IMG/VR virus record: IMGVR_UViG_3300047546_000146
Span: 1-38,303 of that record
DNA from: a virus
DNA length: 38,303 nt
Reading direction: 5' to 3' (one strand)
Positions 8,835 to 16,162 of the stretch are shown here, piece after piece; position 1 is the first letter of the stretch, and every line of letters starts with the position of its first letter. The position numbers and the translations under genes were made by a program. The notes under the pieces were generated by a model that saw nothing but the letters and a program-made list of their open reading frames with translations, was not told the origin of the DNA and searched no databases.

Positions 8835-9080
8835 ATGGATACTACTAAGTTACTAAAGTACTACGAAGAGCGCTTCGACCTTATGAGTCATCCAGGATGG
8901 AAAACTCTGTTGGAAGATGCTAAAGAGTACAGAGACGCAGTAGCGGACATAACCACTATCTCTAGTGGCGAAGAACTACAAGAACGTAAAGGTCAACTAA
9001 AAGCTTTAGATTGGCTCCTAACGATGCATGAAGTTTGGGAAAAAGCCTATGAGGATTTAGTCAATGAGGATACTAAATGA
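8835..9080 (+). CDS. Conserved-looking phage protein, unknown function
   Basis: An 81-residue, mostly helical, acidic protein (LLKYYEERFDLMSHPGWKTLL at its start, then further amphipathic helices). I recall similar proteins between portal and scaffold in podoviruses but no assigned function. It has no ribosome binding site: the -10 box of the promoter ends eight bases before the ATG, so the message is predicted to be nearly leaderless. It overlaps the next gene by 17 bases. Confidence 0.65.
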   Translation: MDTTKLLKYYEERFDLMSHPGWKTLLEDAKEYRDAVADITTISSGEELQERKGQLKALDWLLTMHEVWEKAYEDLVNEDTK

Positions 9081-9303
9081 TTTTGAGTGTGCTAACGGAC
9101 ATGTTACTGAAAGATACACAGATCACTATGTTAAAGAAATACAGTGCCCACACTGTGACTTGTTAGCACAAAGACAGTTAGCATCTCCTAGAAGCAAACT
9201 AGAAGGCATCACTGGTGCTTTTCCAACAGCTTCTGATAGATGGGCAACGATGCATGAACAAGCAGTAAACGTAGCAAAGTCTAAGTCCTATTATGAGGGA
9301 TAA
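9064..9303 (+). CDS. Small FmdB-like zinc-ribbon protein
   Basis: A 79-residue protein whose first half resembles an FmdB-type zinc ribbon. ECANGH supplies C9 and H13 as the first knuckle, and QCPHC supplies C28 and C31 as the second. The middle, RQLASPRSKLEGITGAFP, continues as in FmdB-like phage proteins I recall. It may be a DNA- or RNA-binding regulator or virion component. It overlaps the preceding gene and lies 55 bases before the scaffold. Confidence 0.65.
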   Translation: MRILNDFECANGHVTERYTDHYVKEIQCPHCDLLAQRQLASPRSKLEGITGAFPTASDRWATMHEQAVNVAKSKSYYEG

Positions 9304-9358
9304 CTTAGATTCCTTTTTAATTCCTAACAATTGGGTTATACCCGACTAGGAGAAGCAG

Positions 9359-10141
9359 ATGGCTGAATTTGTAGAATCTCTAGATGATGAAGTAGGTAAC
9401 GATGAATTTCAGGCTGTAGAGGCTAAGGCTGAAGCAGCACCAACTCAGGAAGAACCTACGATCCCTGAGAAGTATAAGGGTAAATCGTTAGATGACATCA
9501 TAAGGATGCACCAGGAGGCTGAAAAGCTAATTGGTCGTCAAGCACAAGAAGTTGGAGAAGTTCGTAAGTTAGCTGATGAACTCATCAAAAGGCAAATCAC
9601 ACCGCAGGATCAACCTGCTAAAGCTATCGAAGATGATACTGACTTTTTTGCCGATCCTGTTAAGGCAGTTAACAAAGCAGTTGAATCCCATCCAGCAGTT
9701 GTTCAGGCTCAACAGGCTGCAACACAGATGGCTAGGATGCAAACAGCAAACAGGCTAGCTCAATCACACCCTGATTATACTCAAGTCATTGCTGATCCTG
9801 AGTTTGCTTCATGGGTAAATGAGTCACCTGTACGTCAACGATTGTACGTAGCAGCAGACAAACAGTTTGATTTCGATTCCGCTAATGAGTTGTTGTCTAA
9901 CTTCAAAGCATTGAAGAAAGCTAAACAGGACACTGTTCAGCAAGCAGCACAACAGCTTCAGGAACAACGTAATCAAACACTCAAAGCAGCTACTGTAGCA
10001 GTTGATGGTGCTACTGGTGAGACGAGCAAGAAAATTTATCGTCGAGCAGATCTTATTCGACTTCAAATGACTGACCCTGAACGTTATATGGCACTACAAG
10101 ATGACATCATGTCAGCCTATAGCGATGGTAGGGTCCGATAA
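9359..10141 (+). CDS. Capsid scaffolding protein
   Basis: This is probably the internal scaffold that directs procapsid assembly and then leaves. It is 260 residues, highly charged and mostly helical, with an acidic N-terminus (residues 1-40), the typical EKYKGKSLDDIIRMHQEAE segment (about 38-56), a Gln/Ala-rich coiled-coil centre and a basic C-terminus (KIYRRADLIRLQ). It lies immediately upstream of the major capsid gene. AGGAG is about six bases before its ATG. Confidence 0.85.
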   Translation: MAEFVESLDDEVGNDEFQAVEAKAEAAPTQEEPTIPEKYKGKSLDDIIRMHQEAEKLIGRQAQEVGEVRKLADELIKRQITPQDQPAKAIEDDTDFFADPVKAVNKAVESHPAVVQAQQAATQMARMQTANRLAQSHPDYTQVIADPEFASWVNESPVRQRLYVAADKQFDFDSANELLSNFKALKKAKQDTVQQAAQQLQEQRNQTLKAATVAVDGATGETSKKIYRRADLIRLQMTDPERYMALQDDIMSAYSDGRVR

Positions 10142-10162
10142 CCTAACTTTAAGGACATTAAA

Positions 10163-11137
10163 ATGGCTACAGCAACTTATCCTGGAGGTAGTACCTCCAT
10201 CGTAAACAAGACCAACGCAGATAAATTTGTACCTGAGATTTGGTCTGATGAAATCATCGCTTCTTACAAGAAATCACTTGTTATGGCGAACCTCGTCAAC
10301 AAGATGACAATGCGTGGTAAGAAAGGTGATACGCTTCATATTCCTAGCCCCACTCGTGGTGCAGCATTCGCTAAAGCAGCTAACACTGCTGTTACAATTC
10401 AGGCGAACGTTGAGTCTGAAGTGCAAGTTACCATTAACAAGCACTACGAATACTCACGTTTGATTGAGGACATCGTCGAAGTTCAAGCTCTTGCTTCGCT
10501 TCGTCGTTTCTACACTGAAGATGCTGGTTATGCATTGGCTACGCAGGTTGACTCTGATCTAATCCAGATCGGTCGTCTCTTCAACGGCTCTCATGCCGCT
10601 GGTGCTACTGGTGACTACAGTGTATCCGGTACAACCACTGCCTACATCGGTGGTGATGGTACTACAGCCTTTGTTGGTGGTGCTGGTGCTGGTAACGCAA
10701 CTGCACTAACTGATGCTGCTATTCGTCGTACGATTCAGCGTCTTGATGATGCTAACGTGCCTCAAGATGGTCGTTACTTGGTTATTCCTCCTGTTGCTCG
10801 TAACACCCTCATGGGTCTTGCTCGTTTCACCGAACAAGCTTTTGTTGGTGAGCAAGGTGGTAACAACACCATCCGTAACGGTCAGATCGGTGATGTGTAC
10901 GGTGTTAAAGTGTTTGTTAGCAGCAACGCTGACACTGCTTATGCTTCGTCCGGTACTGCTCCTCGTGCTTGCTTGATGTTCCATAAGGATGCAATGGTTC
11001 TTGCAGAGCAAATGGCTGTTCGCTCACAGGCTCAGTACAAGCAAGAGTACCTTGCTACGCTGTATACTGCTGACACGCTGTACGGTGTTGCAGAGCTTCG
11101 TAACGATGCTGGTATTGCTTTGATCATCCCTAGCTAA
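10163..11137 (+). CDS. Major capsid protein
   Basis: Product of 324 residues that should form the icosahedral shell (HK97-type fold expected). Supporting features are its place right after the scaffold, family-like phrases such as FVPEIWSDEIIASYKKSL near residues 23-40, KGDTLHIPSP near 55-64, and the C-terminal pattern of alternating beta segments ending in AELRNDAGIALIIP. Codons look more biased toward C-ending Asn and Arg CGT than in neighbours, as expected for the most expressed gene. A hairpin follows it. Confidence 0.92.
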   Translation: MATATYPGGSTSIVNKTNADKFVPEIWSDEIIASYKKSLVMANLVNKMTMRGKKGDTLHIPSPTRGAAFAKAANTAVTIQANVESEVQVTINKHYEYSRLIEDIVEVQALASLRRFYTEDAGYALATQVDSDLIQIGRLFNGSHAAGATGDYSVSGTTTAYIGGDGTTAFVGGAGAGNATALTDAAIRRTIQRLDDANVPQDGRYLVIPPVARNTLMGLARFTEQAFVGEQGGNNTIRNGQIGDVYGVKVFVSSNADTAYASSGTAPRACLMFHKDAMVLAEQMAVRSQAQYKQEYLATLYTADTLYGVAELRNDAGIALIIPS

Positions 11138-11145
11138 TAAAAGCT

Positions 11146-11173
11146 AAAGAGGGGCTGCTTCGGCAGCCTCTTT
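11146..11173 (+). terminator. Hairpin after the capsid gene; probable partial terminator
   Basis: AAAGAGG..CTGC pairs with GCAGCCTCTTT around a TTCG tetraloop closed by C-G. The 5' arm has two extra G residues that must bulge. Only three T residues follow the last pair at most, so termination is probably incomplete. A leaky stop would keep capsid mRNA high while letting some transcription reach the tail genes; the stem could also protect the 3' end. Confidence 0.7.
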
Positions 11174-11189
11174 CATATAAGAGGTTACT

Positions 11190-11351
11190 ATGGTCACTTT
11201 TAGATGCAAATGGTCAAACAACTTAATGAATGTTGAATACGAATACGACATTGAGCAGATGCGTAGGCATCCAGACTATGAAGAAGTAAAAGAAGAAGAT
11301 AAAAAACAAGAAAGTAAAGTTAAGGTCACAAAGTCAACTAAAGAGGATTGA
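11190..11351 (+). CDS. Small charged protein, unknown
   Basis: A 53-residue ORF with a good ribosome binding site (AAGAGG about six bases before the ATG). The N-terminus (FRCKWSNNLMNVEYEYDIEQM) is neutral and could fold; the C-terminal half is a Lys/Glu-rich tail. It fills the space between the capsid hairpin and the next fibre gene and ends three bases before the GTG of that gene. I do not recognise it. Confidence 0.6.
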   Translation: MVTFRCKWSNNLMNVEYEYDIEQMRRHPDYEEVKEEDKKQESKVKVTKSTKED

Positions 11352-11353
11352 TT

Positions 11354-12760
11354 GTGTCTAACTATACCAAAAGCACTAACTTTGCTGCTAAAGACTCCTT
11401 ACCAAGCGGTAATGCGAATAAGGTTGTAAAAGGCACTGAGATCAACACAGAGTTTGATAACATAGCTACGGCTATTGCTACTAAAGCAGATCTAAACTCT
11501 CCTACACTGGTTACACCTAACTTAGGTACACCATCAGCAGCAGTGTTGACTAATGCGACTGGATTACCATTAACGACAGGTGTTACAGGTACGCTTCTAG
11601 TTGCTAATGGTGGTACTGGTACTAATACCTTTAGTGCGGGTGCTTTGTTGAAAGGTGCTGGTACGTCCGCAATCACTACAGCAACTGCTGGTACTGATTA
11701 TGCACCAGCAACATCTGGTACAACAATCCTAAAAGGAAACGGTACAGGAGGCTTTAGCAATGCCGCTGCTGGAACAGACTATGCCGCTGCTACAACAGGT
11801 ACTTCAGCACAGTTATTAGCTAACAATGGTAGTGGTGGTTTCAGTAACGTAACTGTTGGTAGTGGTCTATCTTTGTCCGCCGGTACGCTTTCAACGTCTG
11901 GTGGAGCATCAATCTCTGCTGGTGATTCCAATGTCACTGTTAGCGATACAGGATCAAACGGAACCGTTACTGTTCAGACTGATGGCTCTGAGCGGTTGCG
12001 TATTGACTCCGCAGGCAACGTAGGGATTGGGACGAGTTCGCCTCTCGCTCGTCTGACTGTTTCTGACAGCACTGCTACCAACGGAACAATGACGCTTGGA
12101 AACAATGCGTCTTACAACGGAACTTTGCAATATATTTTCAGCACTGGCGAACTGCGTATCTCGCAGGTGGGCGGAGCTTCTCTCGGCACGACCTTTTACA
12201 CAGCCAGCACCGAGCGGATGCGTATCGACTCCGGTGGTAACTTACTAGTTGGTACAACCACCAACAATGCTTCTGGGGGGGTCATACAAGTATCCAACGG
12301 CATCACCTTCCCCGCCACGCAATCTGCATCCTCAGACGCTAATACGCTGGATGATTATGAGGAGGGGACTTGGACACCAACATTAACGTCGGCTGGCGGT
12401 GCTTTTTCGGGTTTAGGTTATGCGGGGCAAACGGGTAAATATACAAAAGTAGGTAACTTGGTGTGGGTTTATGGAGTGCTCTATACAACATCAAGTTTTA
12501 CTGGTGGGTCTGGGTTAGTATCTTTTGCAGGACTTCCTTTTACTGTGGGGACTTCTGGAATAGGTGTTTTATATGTACTAGACGCTGCTGGCACATATGT
12601 ACAACCATCTGCCTTACCAACTAAAGTAGTTGGGAGTGGTACAACCGCTGGTATTTATAAAGATGGTTCAACAGCAAACCCAAGTTTTACAACCACAAAT
12701 TTAGTAAATCAGAACAGCAACGGAAACTATTTTCAGTTTTCATTAAGCTACACAGTTTAA
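11354..12760 (+). CDS. Second tail-fibre protein, mosaic
   Basis: A 468-residue fibre protein. The N-terminus (about residues 20-90) uses LGTPSAAVLTNATGLPL and LLVANGGTGTNTF, modules shared with the fibre gene at 4882. A middle section (about 205-300) carries the fibre motifs SERLRIDSAGNVGIGTSSP and ERMRIDSGGNLLVGTTT. The C-terminal 120 residues begin NTLDDYEEGTWTPTL, which I know from fibre tips of aquatic phages. GTG at 11354 is chosen because AAGAGG (11341-11346) is seven bases upstream; TTG at 11348 would be too close. The stretch near 11980-12330 is visibly richer in G and C, suggesting imported DNA. Confidence 0.75.
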   Translation: MSNYTKSTNFAAKDSLPSGNANKVVKGTEINTEFDNIATAIATKADLNSPTLVTPNLGTPSAAVLTNATGLPLTTGVTGTLLVANGGTGTNTFSAGALLKGAGTSAITTATAGTDYAPATSGTTILKGNGTGGFSNAAAGTDYAAATTGTSAQLLANNGSGGFSNVTVGSGLSLSAGTLSTSGGASISAGDSNVTVSDTGSNGTVTVQTDGSERLRIDSAGNVGIGTSSPLARLTVSDSTATNGTMTLGNNASYNGTLQYIFSTGELRISQVGGASLGTTFYTASTERMRIDSGGNLLVGTTTNNASGGVIQVSNGITFPATQSASSDANTLDDYEEGTWTPTLTSAGGAFSGLGYAGQTGKYTKVGNLVWVYGVLYTTSSFTGGSGLVSFAGLPFTVGTSGIGVLYVLDAAGTYVQPSALPTKVVGSGTTAGIYKDGSTANPSFTTTNLVNQNSNGNYFQFSLSYTV

Positions 12761-12789
12761 GTGGATTCTTAAACCGGAAAGGAACTTAA

Positions 12790-13053
12790 ATGATTACCAA
12801 AGAAACCGTAGTAGACCAGATCACTGTCGTTGAAAACGGTACAGTGCTTTACCGTGAAGCCACCCGTATCATTGAGGACGGTAAAGTCTTAACCCAGACC
12901 TATCACCGAACATCCCTAACACCAGGACAAGACCTCACAGACCAACCAGAGAAGGTGGTAGCGATTGCTCAAGCAGCGTGGACACCAGAGGTTGTAGCAG
13001 CCTATGAAGCAGCGCAGTTGGCATCGCAGTTGGTAGTACAACCAAATCCTTAA
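12790..13053 (+). CDS. Small protein following the fibre, unknown
   Basis: An 87-residue protein with an N-terminal beta-like half (ITVVENGTVLYREATRIIEDG) and a helical, alanine-rich C-terminus. AAAGGAAC lies a few bases upstream of the ATG. Its place after a fibre gene suggests a fibre-associated or virion component; no family recognised. Confidence 0.6.
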   Translation: MITKETVVDQITVVENGTVLYREATRIIEDGKVLTQTYHRTSLTPGQDLTDQPEKVVAIAQAAWTPEVVAAYEAAQLASQLVVQPNP

Positions 13054-13076
13054 CATGAGACCTAAGGACAACAAAC

Positions 13077-13283
13077 ATGGCTCTCCAAGCTGATGAACAT
13101 GTCAAACAAGTTGGAGATGCTATCTCAATCCTCACTGTGGTGGGGACTTTGGCTGAACTGCTACCAGCAATAGCTGCAATCTTAACGATTATGTGGACTG
13201 CTATTCGTATATGGGAAACAGATACCGTTCAATGTATGTTTAGACGTAACAAGGGGAATAAAAATGCCGATGGTAGCGAATAA
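13077..13283 (+). CDS. Small membrane protein, holin candidate
   Basis: A 68-residue protein with an amphipathic N-terminus, one hydrophobic helix (about residues 18-45, LTVVGTLAELLPAIAAILTI and following residues) and a basic, charged C-terminal tail (RRNKGNK). This arrangement and size fit small class II holins such as the T7 gp17.5 type. A second possible holin lies beside the endolysin at 23175, so which one sets lysis timing is open. It overlaps the next tiny gene by 20 bases. Confidence 0.6.
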   Translation: MALQADEHVKQVGDAISILTVVGTLAELLPAIAAILTIMWTAIRIWETDTVQCMFRRNKGNKNADGSE

Positions 13284-13416
13284 GAAGTTTCCTTACACAG
13301 CTAAAGGTAAAAAAGCTGCTGAAGAGTATGCATCAAAGAAAGCAAAGAAGATGCATGAGAAGAAAGAGTCTAAGGCTATGAAGGCTAAAGAGAAGAAGAT
13401 GGGTTATCCAACATGA
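13264..13416 (+). CDS. Tiny lysine-rich protein
   Basis: A 50-residue, extremely basic protein (KKFPYTAKGKKAAEEYASK, then alternating Lys/Glu/Met helix). It begins inside the holin-like gene and its stop TGA overlaps the next ATG (ATGA). Its charge suggests nucleic-acid binding or internal virion packing, but no function is established. Confidence 0.65.
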   Translation: MPMVANKKFPYTAKGKKAAEEYASKKAKKMHEKKESKAMKAKEKKMGYPT

Positions 13417-13571
13417 AACAGAAACCAGCTAAAGTACGTAAAGTTATGAGAGAGTACAAAGAAGGTACTCTACACAGTGGCAAAGGTGGTCCTGTGGTTA
13501 AGTCTCGTAAGCAAGCAGTTGCTATTGCTTTGTCTGAAGCTGGTATGTCTAAACCAAAGAAAAAGAAATGA
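13413..13571 (+). CDS. DUF6496-like small basic protein
   Basis: A 52-residue protein containing REYKEGTLHSGKGGPVV followed by SRKQAVAIALSEAG. I recognise this as the pattern of a small family (DUF6496) common in phages and bacteria, with no known function. ATGA overlaps at both ends place it in a translationally coupled chain. Confidence 0.7.
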   Translation: MKQKPAKVRKVMREYKEGTLHSGKGGPVVKSRKQAVAIALSEAGMSKPKKKK

Positions 13572-13714
13572 AAGAAGGACTATACGCTAACATCCAAGCC
13601 AAGCGTAAGCGTATCGCTGAAGGCTCTGGTGAGAAGATGAGAAAACCTGGCACTAAAGGTGCTCCTACAGCAAAAGCATTTAAGGAGGCAGCAAAAACTG
13701 CTAAGAAGAAATGA
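13568..13714 (+). CDS. Tiny basic phage protein
   Basis: A 48-residue basic protein (LYANIQAKRKRIAEGSGEKM then KPGTKGAPTAKAFKEAA). Similar 'GLYANI.AKRKRI..GS.EKMRK.G..GAPT' proteins recur in podoviruses next to the previous gene, so the pair is probably conserved together. It has ATGA overlaps with both neighbours. Function unknown. Confidence 0.68.
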   Translation: MKEGLYANIQAKRKRIAEGSGEKMRKPGTKGAPTAKAFKEAAKTAKKK

Positions 13715-13971
13715 AAAAGGATTCTAGGCTGGAAAGAGCAGGAGTGTCTGGATATAATCGCCCTAAAAAAACCCCAACACATCCTACTAAATCTCACATT
13801 GTTGTAGCAAAGGACGGTGATCAAGTTAAGACGATTCGGTTCGGTCAACAAGGTGTTTCAGGTTCTCCAGAAGGTTCTGCTAGAAATAAATCATTCAAGG
13901 CTCGCCACGCTAAGAACATTGCTAAAGGTAAGATGTCTGCTGCGTACTGGGCTGATAAGGTGAAATGGTAA
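13711..13971 (+). CDS. Basic phage protein, unknown
   Basis: An 86-residue basic protein with KTPTHPTKSHIVVAKDG, then VKTIRFGQQGVSGS, and the C-terminal stretch SFKARHAKNIAKGKMSAAYW. I recall this C-terminus from many aquatic podoviruses. The pattern suggests a small folded nucleic-acid-binding or virion-associated protein, but no role is assigned. It is the last of four genes chained by ATGA overlaps. Confidence 0.7.
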   Translation: MKKDSRLERAGVSGYNRPKKTPTHPTKSHIVVAKDGDQVKTIRFGQQGVSGSPEGSARNKSFKARHAKNIAKGKMSAAYWADKVKW

Positions 13972-14624
13972 TGGCTACATTCTTAGACTGCATCAATGGT
14001 GTTCTACGCCGTATACGAGAGACAGAGGCTATCACGCCAACTGATACAGCCTATGTTAAGTTAATTGGTGATTTTGTTAATGAAGCTAAGAGAGAAGTTG
14101 AAGATGCTTGGAACTGGTCTGTGCTTCGTACAACAAAAACAATCACCACCGCTAACGGTACACAGAACTACGAAATACCTACTACTAATCCAAGAGCAAG
14201 GTTGTTAGTGGTTTACATACCATCGCTGAAGAGAGATCTTCAACAAGCTACACAGAATCAAATGCATGAATGGAATAATCTTCAAGGTTCAGTGAATGGA
14301 GATCCTTTTTATTTTTCTATTGGTAACAGCACATCATCTACTGGTGTTATTACTCTTGATCTATGGCCTATCCCATCGTCAGTGCTAACGGTAAAGGTAG
14401 ACTGTGTTATACCACAGGCTGATTTGTCCGCTGGTACTGATGTTGTTTATGTCCCTTCAGAGTTAGTTATTCAAGGTGCTTATCTTCGTGCTATCAATGA
14501 ACGTGGTGAAGATGGTGGACGTTTAAGCGAACAACAAGCTGATCTATACCGTAAAGCAGTGGCTTCTTATATCTCTATTGAGGCAGAGCGTTACGGTGAT
14601 GAAACAACCTGGGAGTGGTCATAA
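13971..14624 (+). CDS. Head-tail adaptor / tail tube protein A-like
   Basis: A 217-residue protein fitting the adaptor (T7 gp11-like) that joins portal and tail nozzle. It has a helical N-terminus (FLDCINGVLRRIRETEAITP, about residues 4-23), then VEDAWNWSVLRTTKTI and beta-rich segments, and a helical C-terminus. It directly precedes the nozzle-like protein, as in other podoviruses. ATG at 13971 overlaps the previous stop (TAATG); ATG at 13965 is an alternative start. Confidence 0.75.
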   Translation: MATFLDCINGVLRRIRETEAITPTDTAYVKLIGDFVNEAKREVEDAWNWSVLRTTKTITTANGTQNYEIPTTNPRARLLVVYIPSLKRDLQQATQNQMHEWNNLQGSVNGDPFYFSIGNSTSSTGVITLDLWPIPSSVLTVKVDCVIPQADLSAGTDVVYVPSELVIQGAYLRAINERGEDGGRLSEQQADLYRKAVASYISIEAERYGDETTWEWS

Positions 14625-16150
14625 TGGCTGCTGAGCTACAATCAGTAAGTATTGTTGCCCCAGGCTTTGCTGGTCTCAATACTCAAGACTCTTCTGTAGC
14701 TTTACCTAAAGAGTTTGCACTTCGTGCTGAGAATGCTGTTATTGATCAGTATGGTCGTATTGCAGCTAGAAAAGGTTGGGATAACGTTAACACTACGTTA
14801 GGTTTTAACGGTGAAGAACCATCATTGATCTTTGAGATTGTTAAGTCTGATGGTACTACAGTTATCGGTTCTATCGGTGATAAGAAGATCTTCACTGGTA
14901 CAACAACACTTACTCAGGTTTACTCTGATGCTACCTGGACAGCACAGAACTGGAAAGCAGTAAACTTTAATAGTCATACTTACTTTTTTCAACGTGGTCA
15001 TGATCCACTGTTGTATGATCATGCTGGTAACACATGGCAGAAGATGTCAGCACATGCTTCTTATTCAGGTACTGTGCCATTAGCCAATGAAGTGTTAGCA
15101 GCTTACGGTCGTCTATGGGTTGCTGACACCACTACAGATAAGAAGACAGTTACTTGGTCAGATTCATTGATTGGTTATAAATGGAATGGTGGTACTCATG
15201 GTTCTATCAGCATTGAATCTGTCTTAACTAATGGCTCTGACAGCATCACAGCCTTAGCAGCCTTTAACGGCTTGTTGATCATATTCTGTAAGAAAAGCAC
15301 TATCATCTATTCTGGTGCTGAAGGCGATCCTACAACAAACCTTCAGTTAGTAGAGGTTATTGATGGTGTAGGATGTATTGCTAGAGATTCTGTACAAGAT
15401 GTAGGTAGTGATATCTTCTTCTTGTCTGATACAGGTGTACGTAGTCTAGGTAGAACTATTCAAGAGAAATCAGGACCATTGTTCGATGTATCAAGGAATG
15501 TCCGTGATGACTTGATTGTTGATGTGATCACTAACGCAACTACTGATGACATCAAATCTGTGTTCGATGAACGTAACGGATTTTATCTACTTAGTTTACC
15601 GTCAAGGATCTACACCTATTGCTTTGATCTTAAACAACGACTACAAGATGGTAGCTGTAAAGCAACTACCTGGACTATAGCTCCTAAGTCGTTATTGTCC
15701 ACCAGAGACAGGAAACTATACATTAGCCGTGTAGGTTATATCGGTGAATATGGTGCTCTGTACTCTGACAATGGCAGTTCATTCAGGTTTGCTTATTACA
15801 CATCACACATTGATGCTGGTAATGCCTCTATCATAAAGATCTTAAAGAAGTTTGCCATGCTTGTTATTGGTGGCTCTAACACTGAGATCTTCTTAAACTG
15901 GGGTACAGACTATTCAGGTAACTACTCAGCAGCTCAGATAGCTTTACCATCAAGACAGCCAAGAGCAGAATACAACATATCTGAGTATAACATAGCTGAG
16001 TACAATTCAGGAACAATCATCAATCAACTAAGACAACAAGTAAGCGGTTCTGGTAGAGTGTTTCAGATTGGTATTGAAGCCAACATTAGTGCTGATGTAT
16101 TGTCTATTCAACAAATCGATGCCTTTTTCAAAACTGGTAGAATCGCCTAA
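14624..16150 (+). CDS. Tail nozzle / tail tube protein B-like
   Basis: A 508-residue beta-rich protein beginning SVSIVAPGFAGLNTQDSSV (about residues 6-24), then NAVIDQYGRIAARKGWDNV. This opening is characteristic of podoviral tail proteins that form the nozzle below the adaptor. The rest shows repeated blade-like beta segments (e.g. DIFFLSDTGVRSLGRT, LLIIFCKKSTIIYSGAEGDP). ATG at 14624 is chosen because GGGAG (14611-14615) lies eight bases upstream; the GTG at 14615 is in that site. It overlaps the adaptor gene by one base. Confidence 0.8.
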   Translation: MAAELQSVSIVAPGFAGLNTQDSSVALPKEFALRAENAVIDQYGRIAARKGWDNVNTTLGFNGEEPSLIFEIVKSDGTTVIGSIGDKKIFTGTTTLTQVYSDATWTAQNWKAVNFNSHTYFFQRGHDPLLYDHAGNTWQKMSAHASYSGTVPLANEVLAAYGRLWVADTTTDKKTVTWSDSLIGYKWNGGTHGSISIESVLTNGSDSITALAAFNGLLIIFCKKSTIIYSGAEGDPTTNLQLVEVIDGVGCIARDSVQDVGSDIFFLSDTGVRSLGRTIQEKSGPLFDVSRNVRDDLIVDVITNATTDDIKSVFDERNGFYLLSLPSRIYTYCFDLKQRLQDGSCKATTWTIAPKSLLSTRDRKLYISRVGYIGEYGALYSDNGSSFRFAYYTSHIDAGNASIIKILKKFAMLVIGGSNTEIFLNWGTDYSGNYSAAQIALPSRQPRAEYNISEYNIAEYNSGTIINQLRQQVSGSGRVFQIGIEANISADVLSIQQIDAFFKTGRIA

Positions 16151-16162
16151 GGACAACGAATA

